Source: Aeromonas taiwanensis (lineage in GTDB: Bacteria > Pseudomonadota > Gammaproteobacteria > Enterobacterales > Aeromonadaceae). Taken from it: a stretch of DNA of 64,000 nt. Below the pieces are notes generated by a model. It was not told the DNA's origin. It saw nothing but the letters and a program-made list of their open reading frames with translations, and searched no databases. Within the stretch, counting starts at the first letter, position 1. The number at the start of each line of letters is the position of its first letter. This document shows, in pieces, positions 38,482 through 46,842 of the stretch. The position numbers and the translations under genes were made by a program. The DNA is taken from contig NZ_CDDD01000106.1 in NCBI RefSeq assembly GCF_000820165.1, positions 1-64,000 of the forward strand. The letters run 5' to 3'.

Positions 38482-39315
38482 ATGAGTGACATCCCAACCC
38501 TGTATATAGTCCCTACCCCGATCGGCAATCTGGCGGATATCACCCAGCGCGCATTGGACATTTTACGCCGTGTCGATCTGGTGGCTGCCGAGGATACCCG
38601 GCACACCGGCATCCTGCTCGGTCACTACCAGATCTCGGTGCCGACCTTTGCCCTGCATGACCACAACGAGCAGCAGAAGGCGGATGTGCTGATCGGCCGG
38701 ATCAAGGAGGGCAAGAGCGTCGCTCTGGTCTCGGATGCCGGCACCCCGCTCATCAGCGACCCCGGTTATCATCTGGTCACCCGCTGTCGCGAGGCCGGGG
38801 TCAGGGTTGTGCCGCTGCCGGGTCCCTGCGCCGCCATCACGGCGTTGAGTGCTGCCGGCCTGCCCACTGACCGTTTTGCCTTCGAAGGCTTCCTGCCTGC
38901 CAAGGCCAAGGGGCGCGACGATCGCCTGCAGGCCGTCATCGAGGACACCCGCTCCCTGGTCTTTTACGAGTCGCCGCGCCGGGTGCAGGAGACGGTGGAA
39001 GCCATCGCTCGCATCCTCGGTGAACGCCAGGTGGTGGTGTGCCGCGAGCTGACCAAGACCTTCGAATCCATCCACGGTCTGCCTGCCTCCGAGATGCTGA
39101 CCTGGCTCGGCGAGGACGAGAATCGCTGCCGTGGCGAGATCGTGCTGGTGGTGGCGGGAGCGAGCAAGGTAGAAGAGGAGTTGCCGGCGGAGGCCATCCG
39201 CACCCTGGGGCTGCTGGTGGCCGAGCTGCCACTCAAGAAGGCGGCGGCACTGACCGCCGAGATCCACGGGGTGAAGAAGAACGCCCTCTACAAATACGGC
39301 CTGGAGCACCACTGA
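38482..39315 (+). CDS. rsmI: 16S rRNA (cytidine-1402-2'-O)-methyltransferase RsmI
   Basis: A 277-residue SAM-dependent methyltransferase of the tetrapyrrole-methylase fold. The N-terminal [19 protein letters not shown] and [18 protein letters not shown] are family signatures. It modifies C1402 at the ribosomal P site. Divergent from lpoA. Confidence 0.96.
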   Translation: MSDIPTLYIVPTPIGNLADITQRALDILRRVDLVAAEDTRHTGILLGHYQISVPTFALHDHNEQQKADVLIGRIKEGKSVALVSDAGTPLISDPGYHLVTRCREAGVRVVPLPGPCAAITALSAAGLPTDRFAFEGFLPAKAKGRDDRLQAVIEDTRSLVFYESPRRVQETVEAIARILGERQVVVCRELTKTFESIHGLPASEMLTWLGEDENRCRGEIVLVVAGASKVEEELPAEAIRTLGLLVAELPLKKAAALTAEIHGVKKNALYKYGLEHH

Positions 39316-39516
39316 GACAGGCTGTGGACCCCTCGTGTGCGGAGGGCTCTTGTCCTGCTCGGCCCCGATACCGGGCTCGCGGGGTAGGAGAGGAATCTGC
39401 TTCCATCACGGCGAGCAGAGGTGCCCCCGATGCTTTCGACGGGAGGCCGCTGGCCGCCAAGGAGGCGTAAGCTGGCTCTGGCACAGGATAAATTGCTGCA
39501 AACGGGAATTGCCGGT

Positions 39517-39545
39517 TTACCCCGCCGGTATCACGGGGCTATAAT
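39517..39545 (+). promoter_or_regulatory. Promoter of rnpB
   Basis: A perfect TATAAT (39540-39545) with a weak TTACCC 17 bases upstream. It lies ten bases before the first base of the RNase P RNA. Confidence 0.6.
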
Positions 39546-39554
39546 CCGCGCCTC

Positions 39555-39941
<387 letters not shown>

Positions 39942-39963
39942 ACTTCAGGTAAGCAATTACCTT

Positions 39964-39995
39964 AAAATCCCGGCACCTCTGGTGCCGGGATTTTT
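39964..39995 (+). terminator. Terminator of rnpB
   Basis: AAAATCCCGGCACC and GGTGCCGGGATTTTT with a TCT loop, 23 bases past the RNA 3' end. Confidence 0.95.
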
Positions 39996-40087
39996 ATTTT
40001 CGGCTTGTCAGACCCCCGCGTGGCGCCTTTTGGGGTTTTGTAATAAAGTTCTCGCCCGTTTCGGTCGCTCTGTATCGGCTGAACTAT

Positions 40088-40102
40088 TGGTATCAGTCAC
40101 GC
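40088..40102 (+). promoter_or_regulatory. Weak candidate sigma54 promoter of the fliMNPQR-flhBA operon
   Basis: TGGTATCAGTCACGC-type sequence keeps the GG-N10-GC spacing of -24/-12 promoters (GG at 40089-40090, GC at 40101-40102) but lacks the TT before GC. It lies 66 bases before the fliM start. LafK and RpoN would be the activator and sigma factor. Confidence 0.3.
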
Positions 40103-40168
40103 GGCCGGCCTGATGAGAGTCGCGACATGGCAGCAGGACGAGATGAAAATGGCAAAGGTGGTTTTGTA

Positions 40169-41041
40169 ATGTCATCAAGCGGCGTAATGCTCACACCTGC
40201 CCGGCTGCTCAGTGCCGAGCGGGGCAGAGCTCTTCCCCAATATGATCTGCTGGGCGTCGAGCGTGCCAATCAGGCACGTCTCAAGCAGCTCAATGCCCAA
40301 CTCAGCGCGTTTTCCCAGCAGGCCTCGGGCTGTATGGCCCAGTTGTTCAATGCGGCGGATTGCGATCTGGGTTACCAGGATTTTGCCTCCGCATTCCCGC
40401 AGGAGCAGGACGATCACCTGATCTGGGTCGAGGCCCGTACCCCCCTGGATGCCCAGCGCATCACCTACTTTGCCATCGATCCCGCCGTCATCTATCGGCT
40501 CGCCGTGCTGTTCTTCGGCGGCTCCCTGCAACACGAGGGAACCGTGGCCGCCCATGGCAGGGGATTGACAGATACCGAGCAGCGCCTGCTGCTGCGACTC
40601 TGCCAGTACCAGGTGGAGATCTGGTCCGCCTGCCAGGGTCAGGGGGATCTCGCCTGGCAACTGGCCCTGACTACCCGGGATGCGCTGCCGGCCAGCCGGC
40701 TCTGGGTGGCGCAGGCCGGCATGTTGGCGGGGGGCCGCCAGCATGATTGGCAGTTCTGGCTGGCGCCCCCCGAGGAGACCCTCAGCATCGGTGGTCAGAG
40801 CGTGCAGCCAGCGCAGCTGGAGCAGGCACTGACTCAGGTGCCGGTACGGCTGCGGGTGGTCATGGGGCAGATGTCCATGACCCTGGCCGACCTGGAGTGC
40901 CTCAAGGTGGGAGACGTGCTCTCGCTGGATTTACCCGAGGTGGTGCCGGCCCTGATCGGCCACCGCCCCTGTTTCAATGGACGCATTGCTGAACATAAAG
41001 GCAGCCTGGTGTATCAGGTTGCAGCAGTGGTAGAGGAGTAG
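40169..41041 (+). CDS. fliM: Lateral flagellar motor switch protein FliM
   Basis: A 290-residue C-ring protein, shorter than polar FliM (about 340-360). The middle CheC-like domain (VLFFGGSLQ around residue 130) and the C-terminal SpoA domain (from about 215, VPVRLRVVMGQMSMTLADLE) are visible. The canonical N-terminal CheY-binding peptide (EIDALL-like) is not. First of fliMNPQR-flhBA, the order of the Aeromonas/Vibrio lateral system. ATG 40169 has AAAGGTGG upstream; an ATG at 40127 is an alternative. Confidence 0.85.
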   Translation: MSSSGVMLTPARLLSAERGRALPQYDLLGVERANQARLKQLNAQLSAFSQQASGCMAQLFNAADCDLGYQDFASAFPQEQDDHLIWVEARTPLDAQRITYFAIDPAVIYRLAVLFFGGSLQHEGTVAAHGRGLTDTEQRLLLRLCQYQVEIWSACQGQGDLAWQLALTTRDALPASRLWVAQAGMLAGGRQHDWQFWLAPPEETLSIGGQSVQPAQLEQALTQVPVRLRVVMGQMSMTLADLECLKVGDVLSLDLPEVVPALIGHRPCFNGRIAEHKGSLVYQVAAVVEE

Positions 41042-41048
41042 TCGAATC

Positions 41049-41426
41049 GTGAACGAGCACAATATGAATGACCCGCTGGATCTGGATGGCCTGGATCAGC
41101 TGTTTGGTGACGACATCAGCATGCCGAGCGCGGCCGACTACATGGCACCGACCAGCAGCACCAAGCAGCGGGATCTCTCATTTTTCCACCAGATCCCGGT
41201 CAAGGTGACGCTGGAAGTGGCCAGCACCGAAGTCGCTCTGGGCGAGCTGATGAAGGTGGAAGAGGGCGCCGTCATCGAGCTGGACAAGCTGGCCGGCGAG
41301 CCGCTGGATGTGCGCGTCAACGGCCGCCTGCTGGCCAGGGGTGAGGTAGTGGTGGTCAACGGCAAATACGGCCTGCGTCTGGTGGACGTGGTCGACACCA
41401 AGCTGCTGGGTGGCATGAACGACTGA
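41049..41426 (+). CDS. fliN: Lateral flagellar motor switch protein FliN
   Basis: A 125-residue protein whose C-terminal SpoA domain is clear (IPVKVTLEVASTEVALGELM; RVNGRLLARGEVVVVNGKYG). It forms the bottom of the C-ring with FliM. GTG 41049 has GAGGAG nine bases upstream; ATG 41064 is possible. It overlaps fliP by one base. No fliO separates fliN and fliP. Confidence 0.93.
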   Translation: MNEHNMNDPLDLDGLDQLFGDDISMPSAADYMAPTSSTKQRDLSFFHQIPVKVTLEVASTEVALGELMKVEEGAVIELDKLAGEPLDVRVNGRLLARGEVVVVNGKYGLRLVDVVDTKLLGGMND

Positions 41427-42160
41427 TGCGCTATCTGGCGGTTGTCCTGCTGCTGTTCGCGCTGCCGGGTTGGGGCGCGGACATGACGCTGTTCTCGGTC
41501 TCGCCCAGCGAGACCGGGGGAGAGGATTACAGCATCAAGCTGCAGATCCTCTTCTTCATGACCCTGCTGGGTCTGCTGCCGACCCTGCTGCTGATGATGA
41601 CCAGTTTCACCCGGATCATCATAGTGCTGGCCATACTGCGCCAGGCTCTGGGGTTGCAGCAGAGCCCGCCGAACCGGGTGCTGATCGGCATCAGCCTGAT
41701 CCTGACCCTGGTGATCATGAGGCCGGTCTGGACCGACATGTACCAGCACGCCTTCGTGCCCTATGACCAGGACGAGATCACCCTGACGGAGGGGGTTGCC
41801 CGGGCCGAGAAACCGCTGCGCCAGTTCATGCTGGCACAGACCCGGGAGCCGGATCTGGAGCAGATGCTGCGCATCTCCGGCGAGCCGACCACCCTCGCCA
41901 AGAGCGAGGTCCCCTTCGGCGTGCTGCTGCCCGCCTTCGTGCTGAGCGAGCTGAACACCGCTTTCCAGATTGGCTTCATGCTGTTCATCCCCTTCCTGGT
42001 CATCGATCTCGTGGTCGCGAGCGTGCTGATGGCCATGGGGATGATGATGCTTTCGCCCCTCATCATCTCGCTGCCGTTCAAGCTGATGGTCTTCGTGCTG
42101 GTGGATGGCTGGTCCATGACGGTCGGGACCCTGGCGGCCAGTTTCGGCGGGGGAGGCTGA
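41426..42160 (+). CDS. fliP: Lateral flagellar export-gate protein FliP
   Basis: A 244-residue inner-membrane protein with a cleavable signal peptide (about 1-17, ending GWG). The family core MTLLGLLPTLLLMMTSFTRI and IPFLVIDLVVASVLMAMGMM is present. With FliQ and FliR it forms the helical export gate of the flagellar type III apparatus. TGATG coupling with fliN. Confidence 0.95.
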   Translation: MRYLAVVLLLFALPGWGADMTLFSVSPSETGGEDYSIKLQILFFMTLLGLLPTLLLMMTSFTRIIIVLAILRQALGLQQSPPNRVLIGISLILTLVIMRPVWTDMYQHAFVPYDQDEITLTEGVARAEKPLRQFMLAQTREPDLEQMLRISGEPTTLAKSEVPFGVLLPAFVLSELNTAFQIGFMLFIPFLVIDLVVASVLMAMGMMMLSPLIISLPFKLMVFVLVDGWSMTVGTLAASFGGGG

Positions 42161-42161
42161 C

Positions 42162-42431
42162 GTGACCCCCGAGCAGAGTGTGGCCCTGGTGGGGGGCGCC
42201 GTGAATCTGGTGGTCATCATGGTCTCCGTGCTGATCGTGCCCGGCCTCATCGTCGGGCTGGTGGTCAGCATCTTTCAGGCGGCGACCCAGATCCAGGAGC
42301 AGACCCTGAGCTTCCTGCCCCGTTTCATCGTGACCCTGCTGACGCTCATCTTCACGGGAAACTGGCTGCTGTCGCAGATCACCACCCTGTTTGCCGACCT
42401 GTTCCAGAAGATTCCCGGGCTCATAGGATGA
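42162..42431 (+). CDS. fliQ: Lateral flagellar export-gate protein FliQ
   Basis: An 89-residue protein with two membrane helices. VSIFQAATQIQEQTLSFLPR is the near-invariant FliQ loop. GTG 42162 has GGGGGAGG upstream. It overlaps fliR by four bases (ATGA). Confidence 0.95.
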   Translation: MTPEQSVALVGGAVNLVVIMVSVLIVPGLIVGLVVSIFQAATQIQEQTLSFLPRFIVTLLTLIFTGNWLLSQITTLFADLFQKIPGLIG

Positions 42432-43210
42432 ACTCCCTGCTGTCGTTCAGTGCGGCCGAGCTGACCGCCTGGCTGGGACAGTGGTGGTGGCCCTTCGCTC
42501 GCATCGCGGCGGCCTTCTGGGTGATGCCGGTCTTCGGTGATGGGCGGGTGCCGGCCCAGGTCCGTCTCCTGCTGGCGTTCGTCATCAGTCTCATGATCGC
42601 CCCCATGATGAAAGGCATGCCGGTGCTGGATCCCTTCAGCGTCGGCATGCTGGTGCTGACCCTGGAGCAGTTGCTGTTTGGTCTGCTGTTCGGGCTCTGC
42701 ATCCAGATGCTGTTCATGGTGATGACCATGGCGGGCCAGATCCTCTCCATGCAGATGGGGTTGGGGATGGCGGTGATGAATGACCCCTCCAACGGGGACA
42801 CGGCCCCCATCGTCAGCCAGATCATGCTGATCTTCTGCTCCCTGCTGTTCCTTGGGCTCAACGGCCATCTGGTGACTCTGGATGTGCTGGTGCAGAGCCT
42901 GCACACCTGGCCGCCGGGCACCTCGCTCTATGCTCTCGACATGAAAGGCGTCGTCGGGCTCTTTGGCTGGAGCATAGGGGCTGCCCTCATCCTGACCTTG
43001 CCCGCCGTGGTCGCCATGCTGATGGTCAACCTCACCTTCGGGGTGCTGAACCGCACGGCCCCCTCCCTGAACATCTTCTCCCTGGGCTTCCCCATGACGC
43101 TGCTGCTGGGGCTGCTCACCATGGCCATCTCCATCAGCGGGGTGCCGGCTCGCTATCTGGATCTGGTCTCCCACGTGCTGGCCCAGCTCAGGGCCCTGAC
43201 GCCGACATGA
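42428..43210 (+). CDS. fliR: Lateral flagellar export-gate protein FliR
   Basis: A 260-residue polytopic protein. The N-terminal WPFARIAAAFWVMPVFGDGR and the middle LGMAVMNDPSNGDTAPIVSQ are FliR landmarks. Third gate component. Overlaps flhB by four bases. Confidence 0.95.
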   Translation: MNSLLSFSAAELTAWLGQWWWPFARIAAAFWVMPVFGDGRVPAQVRLLLAFVISLMIAPMMKGMPVLDPFSVGMLVLTLEQLLFGLLFGLCIQMLFMVMTMAGQILSMQMGLGMAVMNDPSNGDTAPIVSQIMLIFCSLLFLGLNGHLVTLDVLVQSLHTWPPGTSLYALDMKGVVGLFGWSIGAALILTLPAVVAMLMVNLTFGVLNRTAPSLNIFSLGFPMTLLLGLLTMAISISGVPARYLDLVSHVLAQLRALTPT

Positions 43211-44343
43211 GCCAGCACAGCGCCCAGGACAAGACCGAAGAGGCCTCTTCCCAGAAACTGCGCAAGGCGCGGGAAGAGGGCCAGATAGCACGCTCCAAGG
43301 AGCTGAGCTCCGCCGGTCTGCTGCTCATCGGCGGTCTCGCCATGCAGTGGATGGTGCCAAGCTTCGGCCTCTTCTTTGCCGAGCTGATGAAGCAGCCCCA
43401 GCGCTTCAACTGGCAGGGGCCCCGGGATCCCCAGATGATGATCCACTGGACCGCGGATGCGCTGATCGGCATGTTGTGGGTCCTGCTGCCGCTGTTCGGT
43501 CTGCTCGCCCTGCTGTTGGTCCTCCTCGGCGCCGTCCCCGGCGGCATGGTGCTGGTCTGGAAGAAGCTGATGCCGAGCGGGGAGAAGCTCAATCCGCTCA
43601 AGGGCCTCAAGCGGATGTTCTCGACCCACAGCCTGATGGAGCTGCTGAAATCCCTCCTCAAGGTGCTGCTGATCGGCGGCACCCTGGCCCTGATGCTGGA
43701 GCACCAGTGGCCCACCCTGATGATGATGAACCGCATGCCGCCCCAGGCCGCCATGGAACAGGCGCTGCGGATCCTCTCCCAGGCATTTATCTTGCTAGGC
43801 AGTGTGCAGATGCTGATCGCCGTGCTGGATGTGCCCTACCAGCGCTGGTCCCTGAGCAAGCAGCTGAAGATGACCAAGCAAGAGGTCAAGGACGAGCACA
43901 AGAACAGCGAGGGGCGTCCGGAGATCAAGGCGAGGATCCGCCAGGTGCAGGGCATGCTGGCACGAGCCCGCATTGAGCAGCGGGTGCCCCAGGCCGACGT
44001 GATCATCGTGAACCCGACCCATTACGCGGTGGCCATCAAGTACGATCCCGAGCGTGCCAACGCTCCCTATGTGATTGCCAAGGGGGTGGACAGCATGGCG
44101 GAGCGGATCCGCGAGGTGGCCGGGCAGCACGGCAAGATGGTGATGAGCCTGCCCGAGCTGACCCGGGCCATCTACTACTCCACCCGGGTGGATCAGGAAG
44201 TGCCGGCGGGTCTCTACACCGCAGTCGCCTATGTATTGAATCATGTATTGCAGCTACGGGCCTATGAGGCTGGCAAGGGCAAGAGACCCAACCCCCTTGC
44301 CCCCTTGCACGTGCCGCCCGAGTTACGTCAACCTGAGAGGTAA
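43207..44343 (+). CDS. flhB: Lateral flagellar substrate-specificity switch protein FlhB
   Basis: A 378-residue protein with four membrane helices and a cytoplasmic autocleaving domain. The cleavage site NPTH is at residues 269-272 (N269, as in Salmonella). The N-terminal KTEEASSQKLRKAREEGQIA is the family start. It switches export from hook to filament proteins. Confidence 0.96.
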   Translation: MSQHSAQDKTEEASSQKLRKAREEGQIARSKELSSAGLLLIGGLAMQWMVPSFGLFFAELMKQPQRFNWQGPRDPQMMIHWTADALIGMLWVLLPLFGLLALLLVLLGAVPGGMVLVWKKLMPSGEKLNPLKGLKRMFSTHSLMELLKSLLKVLLIGGTLALMLEHQWPTLMMMNRMPPQAAMEQALRILSQAFILLGSVQMLIAVLDVPYQRWSLSKQLKMTKQEVKDEHKNSEGRPEIKARIRQVQGMLARARIEQRVPQADVIIVNPTHYAVAIKYDPERANAPYVIAKGVDSMAERIREVAGQHGKMVMSLPELTRAIYYSTRVDQEVPAGLYTAVAYVLNHVLQLRAYEAGKGKRPNPLAPLHVPPELRQPER

Positions 44344-44346
44344 GTT

Positions 44347-46422
44347 GTGAACTGGCGTGTATTGACCCAATCCTATACCGCAATCCCCATGATGCTGCTG
44401 GCCATCCTGGCAATGATGATATTGCCTCTGCCGGGCTGGCTGCTGGACGCCCTGTTTACCTTCAACATCGTGCTGGCGGTGCTGGTGCTGCTGGTCTCCG
44501 TCTCGGCCCGCCGTCCGCTGGACTTCTCCGTATTCCCCACCGTGCTCCTGGTCGCCACCCTGATGCGACTGTCCCTCAACGTTGCCTCCACCCGGGTCGT
44601 GCTGCTGCACGGTCATGAGGGCAACGAGGCCGCCGGCAAGGTGATCCAGGCCTTCGGCGAGGTGGTCATCGGGGGCAACTACGTGGTCGGTCTGGTGGTC
44701 TTCGTGATCCTGATGATCATCAACTTCGTGGTGATCACCAAGGGGGGGGAGCGTATCTCCGAAGTCTCCGCCCGCTTCACCCTGGACGCCATGCCGGGCA
44801 AGCAGATGGCCATCGACGCCGACCTCAATGCGGGGACCCTGGATCAGCACCAGGCCCGGGCTAGGCGGGAGGAGATCGCCAGGGAGGCGGACTTCTACGG
44901 CGCCATGGACGGGGCCTCCAAGTTCGTTCGTGGCGATGCCATCGCCGGCCTGCTGGTGCTCATCATCAATCTGGTAGGGGGGCTGGCCATCGGCATCTTC
45001 CAGCACTCCCTGCCGGTTTCCGATGCGTTTCGTATCTATGCCCTGCTCACCATAGGTGACGGCCTGGTCGCCCAGATCCCCTCCCTGCTGATGTCCACCG
45101 CCGCCGCCATCATCGTCACCCGGGTGAGCGACGAGGGGGAGATGTCGGATCAGGTCGGCCAGCAAATCCTCGCCTCCCCTCGTGTGATCTACACGGCGGC
45201 GACCATCATGCTGATCCTGGGCCTGGTTCCCGGCATGCCCATGCTGGCCTTCCTCAGCTTCGCGGCCGTACTGGCCTGGACCGGCTGGAGCGTCAGCCAG
45301 CGCCGGGCCCAGGATCCGGCGCTGGATGCGGCAGAGGCGCTGACACGCCAGATGGTACAGCCGGAGCCCCAGGGGCTGGAGTGGCAGGACTTGCCGCCGG
45401 TGGACACGGTTGCCATCGAACTCGGCTATCGGCTGGTCCCCCTGGCGGAGGCGGACAAGGGGGCCGAGTTGCTCGCCCGGGTGCGAGGCATCCGCAAGAC
45501 GCTCTCCGAGCAGTATGGCTTCCTGCTACCCGAGATCCGGGTGCGTGACAACCTGCAACTGCAGCCGGATCAGTATCGCATCAAGCTCTCCGGCATCGCC
45601 CTGGCCTCGGGCAACGTGGACTGCCAGCGGCTGATGGCCATCAGCAGCGGGGAGACCTACGGCGCGCTGGATGGCGAGCTGACCCAGGATCCCGCCTACG
45701 GCATGAACGCGGTCTGGATTTCGCCGGACAACAAGGCCAAGGCCCTCAACCTGGGTTACTCGGTGGTGGATTCCGCCACCGTCATCGCGACCCATGCCAG
45801 CAAGCTGCTCAGGGAGCAGCTCGACAGCCTGTTCGGTCATGACGAGGTGGGCAAGTTGGGCCAGCATCTGGCCACCCAGTCTCCCCGTCTGGCGGAGGAG
45901 CTCAATCTGGCCCTGACCCAGATGCAGCAGCTACGGGTCTTCCGCCAGCTGCTCAAGGAGCAGATCAGCCTCACCGACATCCGCACCATCGCCACCACCT
46001 TGCTGGATGCGAGCGAGCTGACCAAGGATCCCGTCCTGCTGGCATCCGATGTGCGCTGCGCACTGAAACGGCAGATCGTCAGACAGGCGATAGGTTCCCG
46101 CGACGTACTGGGGGCCTTCACCCTGGATGATCGGCTGGAGCAGACCCTGCTGACGGCGATGAGCCAATCCCAGCAGCAGGGGAAGATCCAGCTGGACAGC
46201 TTCCCGGTGGATCCCCAGCTGCTGGCACAGCTGCAGCAAAACATGCCGCTGGTGAAGGAGCAGTTGCAGCAGCAGGGATACCCCCCTGTGCTGGTGGTGA
46301 TGCCCCAGCTCAGGCCCCTGATCGCCCGCTATGCCCGCTCCTTCTCGAAGGGGCTCAAAGTGATCTCGTACAATGAAATACCGGAAGAGCTGCGGGTTGA
46401 GGTAATTGGCACGTTGGGCTGA
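44347..46422 (+). CDS. flhA: Lateral flagellar export protein FlhA
   Basis: A 691-residue protein. The N-terminal half has about eight membrane helices with the FHIPEP region VNFVVITKGGERISEVSARF and the ALDAMPGKQMAIDADLNAG motif; the C-terminal cytoplasmic domain docks export chaperones. GTG 44347 is preceded by GAGAGGTAAG. Last gene of the fliM-flhA operon. Confidence 0.97.
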   Translation: MNWRVLTQSYTAIPMMLLAILAMMILPLPGWLLDALFTFNIVLAVLVLLVSVSARRPLDFSVFPTVLLVATLMRLSLNVASTRVVLLHGHEGNEAAGKVIQAFGEVVIGGNYVVGLVVFVILMIINFVVITKGGERISEVSARFTLDAMPGKQMAIDADLNAGTLDQHQARARREEIAREADFYGAMDGASKFVRGDAIAGLLVLIINLVGGLAIGIFQHSLPVSDAFRIYALLTIGDGLVAQIPSLLMSTAAAIIVTRVSDEGEMSDQVGQQILASPRVIYTAATIMLILGLVPGMPMLAFLSFAAVLAWTGWSVSQRRAQDPALDAAEALTRQMVQPEPQGLEWQDLPPVDTVAIELGYRLVPLAEADKGAELLARVRGIRKTLSEQYGFLLPEIRVRDNLQLQPDQYRIKLSGIALASGNVDCQRLMAISSGETYGALDGELTQDPAYGMNAVWISPDNKAKALNLGYSVVDSATVIATHASKLLREQLDSLFGHDEVGKLGQHLATQSPRLAEELNLALTQMQQLRVFRQLLKEQISLTDIRTIATTLLDASELTKDPVLLASDVRCALKRQIVRQAIGSRDVLGAFTLDDRLEQTLLTAMSQSQQQGKIQLDSFPVDPQLLAQLQQNMPLVKEQLQQQGYPPVLVVMPQLRPLIARYARSFSKGLKVISYNEIPEELRVEVIGTLG

Positions 46423-46475
46423 AGTTGAATTGCCTTATTCTCTGCCGGCAGGAAGTGACTATTCCGCATATCTGC

Positions 46476-46503
46476 TTGAATTGTCATATAAAGCCGTTAT
46501 GAT
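46476..46503 (+). promoter_or_regulatory. Candidate sigma70 promoter of lafK
   Basis: TTGAAT and TATGAT separated by 16 bases. Transcription would start near 46510, giving a leader of about 330 bases that contains the riboswitch. It partly overlaps the flhA terminator hairpin. Confidence 0.45.
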
Positions 46504-46515
46504 GTGACGGTTTTT
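46494..46515 (+). terminator. Possible terminator after flhA
   Basis: CCGTTA and TGACGG pair (one G-U) around TGATG and are followed by TTTTT. Confidence 0.5.
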
Positions 46516-46569
46516 GACGCGACACATACTGACGATTAAATAACAAAATACAAACAATCAGGTGTGTCT

Positions 46570-46596
46570 CATGGCTTGAAGGATCACCAAGCCATG
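46570..46596 (+). repeat. Perfect hairpin upstream of the lafK riboswitch
   Basis: CATGGCTTG and CAAGCCATG form a nine-base stem with a nine-base loop. Its 5' arm is also almost fully complementary to 46701-46710, so it could pair with the terminator arm downstream. Confidence 0.6.
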
Positions 46597-46618
46597 CCAT
46601 CCAAATACGGGTCGTCGC

Positions 46619-46706
46619 ATGATAAAGGCAAACTGAACTGAAAAGTCAGGACGCAAAGCCTCCGGTCTAACAGCATTGATGCTAATGATAGCGGGGTTGC
46701 CAAGGC
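46619..46706 (+). promoter_or_regulatory. Class I cyclic-di-GMP (GEMM) riboswitch aptamer upstream of lafK
   Basis: The conserved core is unmistakable: GGCAAAC at the start, P2 with a GAAA tetraloop (CTGAACT-GAAA-AGTCAG), the near-invariant GGACGCAAAGCCTCCGG, a variable P3, then GATAGCGGGGTTGCC. GGCAA at 46627-46631 pairs with TTGCC at 46697-46701 as P1. Layout and core match the Vibrio cholerae Vc2 riboswitch. It sits in the plus-strand leader of lafK. Confidence 0.93.
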
Positions 46707-46727
46707 CATGATTCTCGCCTTGTTTTT
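46701..46727 (+). terminator. Terminator-like stem directly after the c-di-GMP aptamer
   Basis: CAAGGC and GCCTTG pair around a ten-base loop, followed by TTTTT. It begins at the last base of the aptamer P1 strand, the usual place for a riboswitch expression platform. The stem is short (6 bp), so strength is uncertain. Confidence 0.55.
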
Positions 46728-46842
46728 ATGAAGATATAGGGCAAGCGCTCAATTAGAAGCGCTGCTCTGTCTTTGTATGTCTTAATTTTTCAGCTGTCGG
46801 TTCTGTTGATTGATTCATGTGCAATCACAGGTTCGGGATAAT

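Larger units (their letters stand above)
46423..46842. other. Long AT-rich leader of lafK
   Basis: About 420 non-coding bases between flhA and lafK, much more AT-rich than the genes around. It holds a flhA terminator-like hairpin, a sigma70-type promoter candidate, a 9-base hairpin, a c-di-GMP-I riboswitch, a terminator-like stem and one more hairpin (AGCGCT repeat, 46741-46765). Each is listed separately. Confidence 0.8.

Noticed and set aside
39316-39554. Short ORFs between rsmI and rnpB
   Set aside because: They overlap the rnpB promoter and RNA, lack ribosome-binding sites and match no family.
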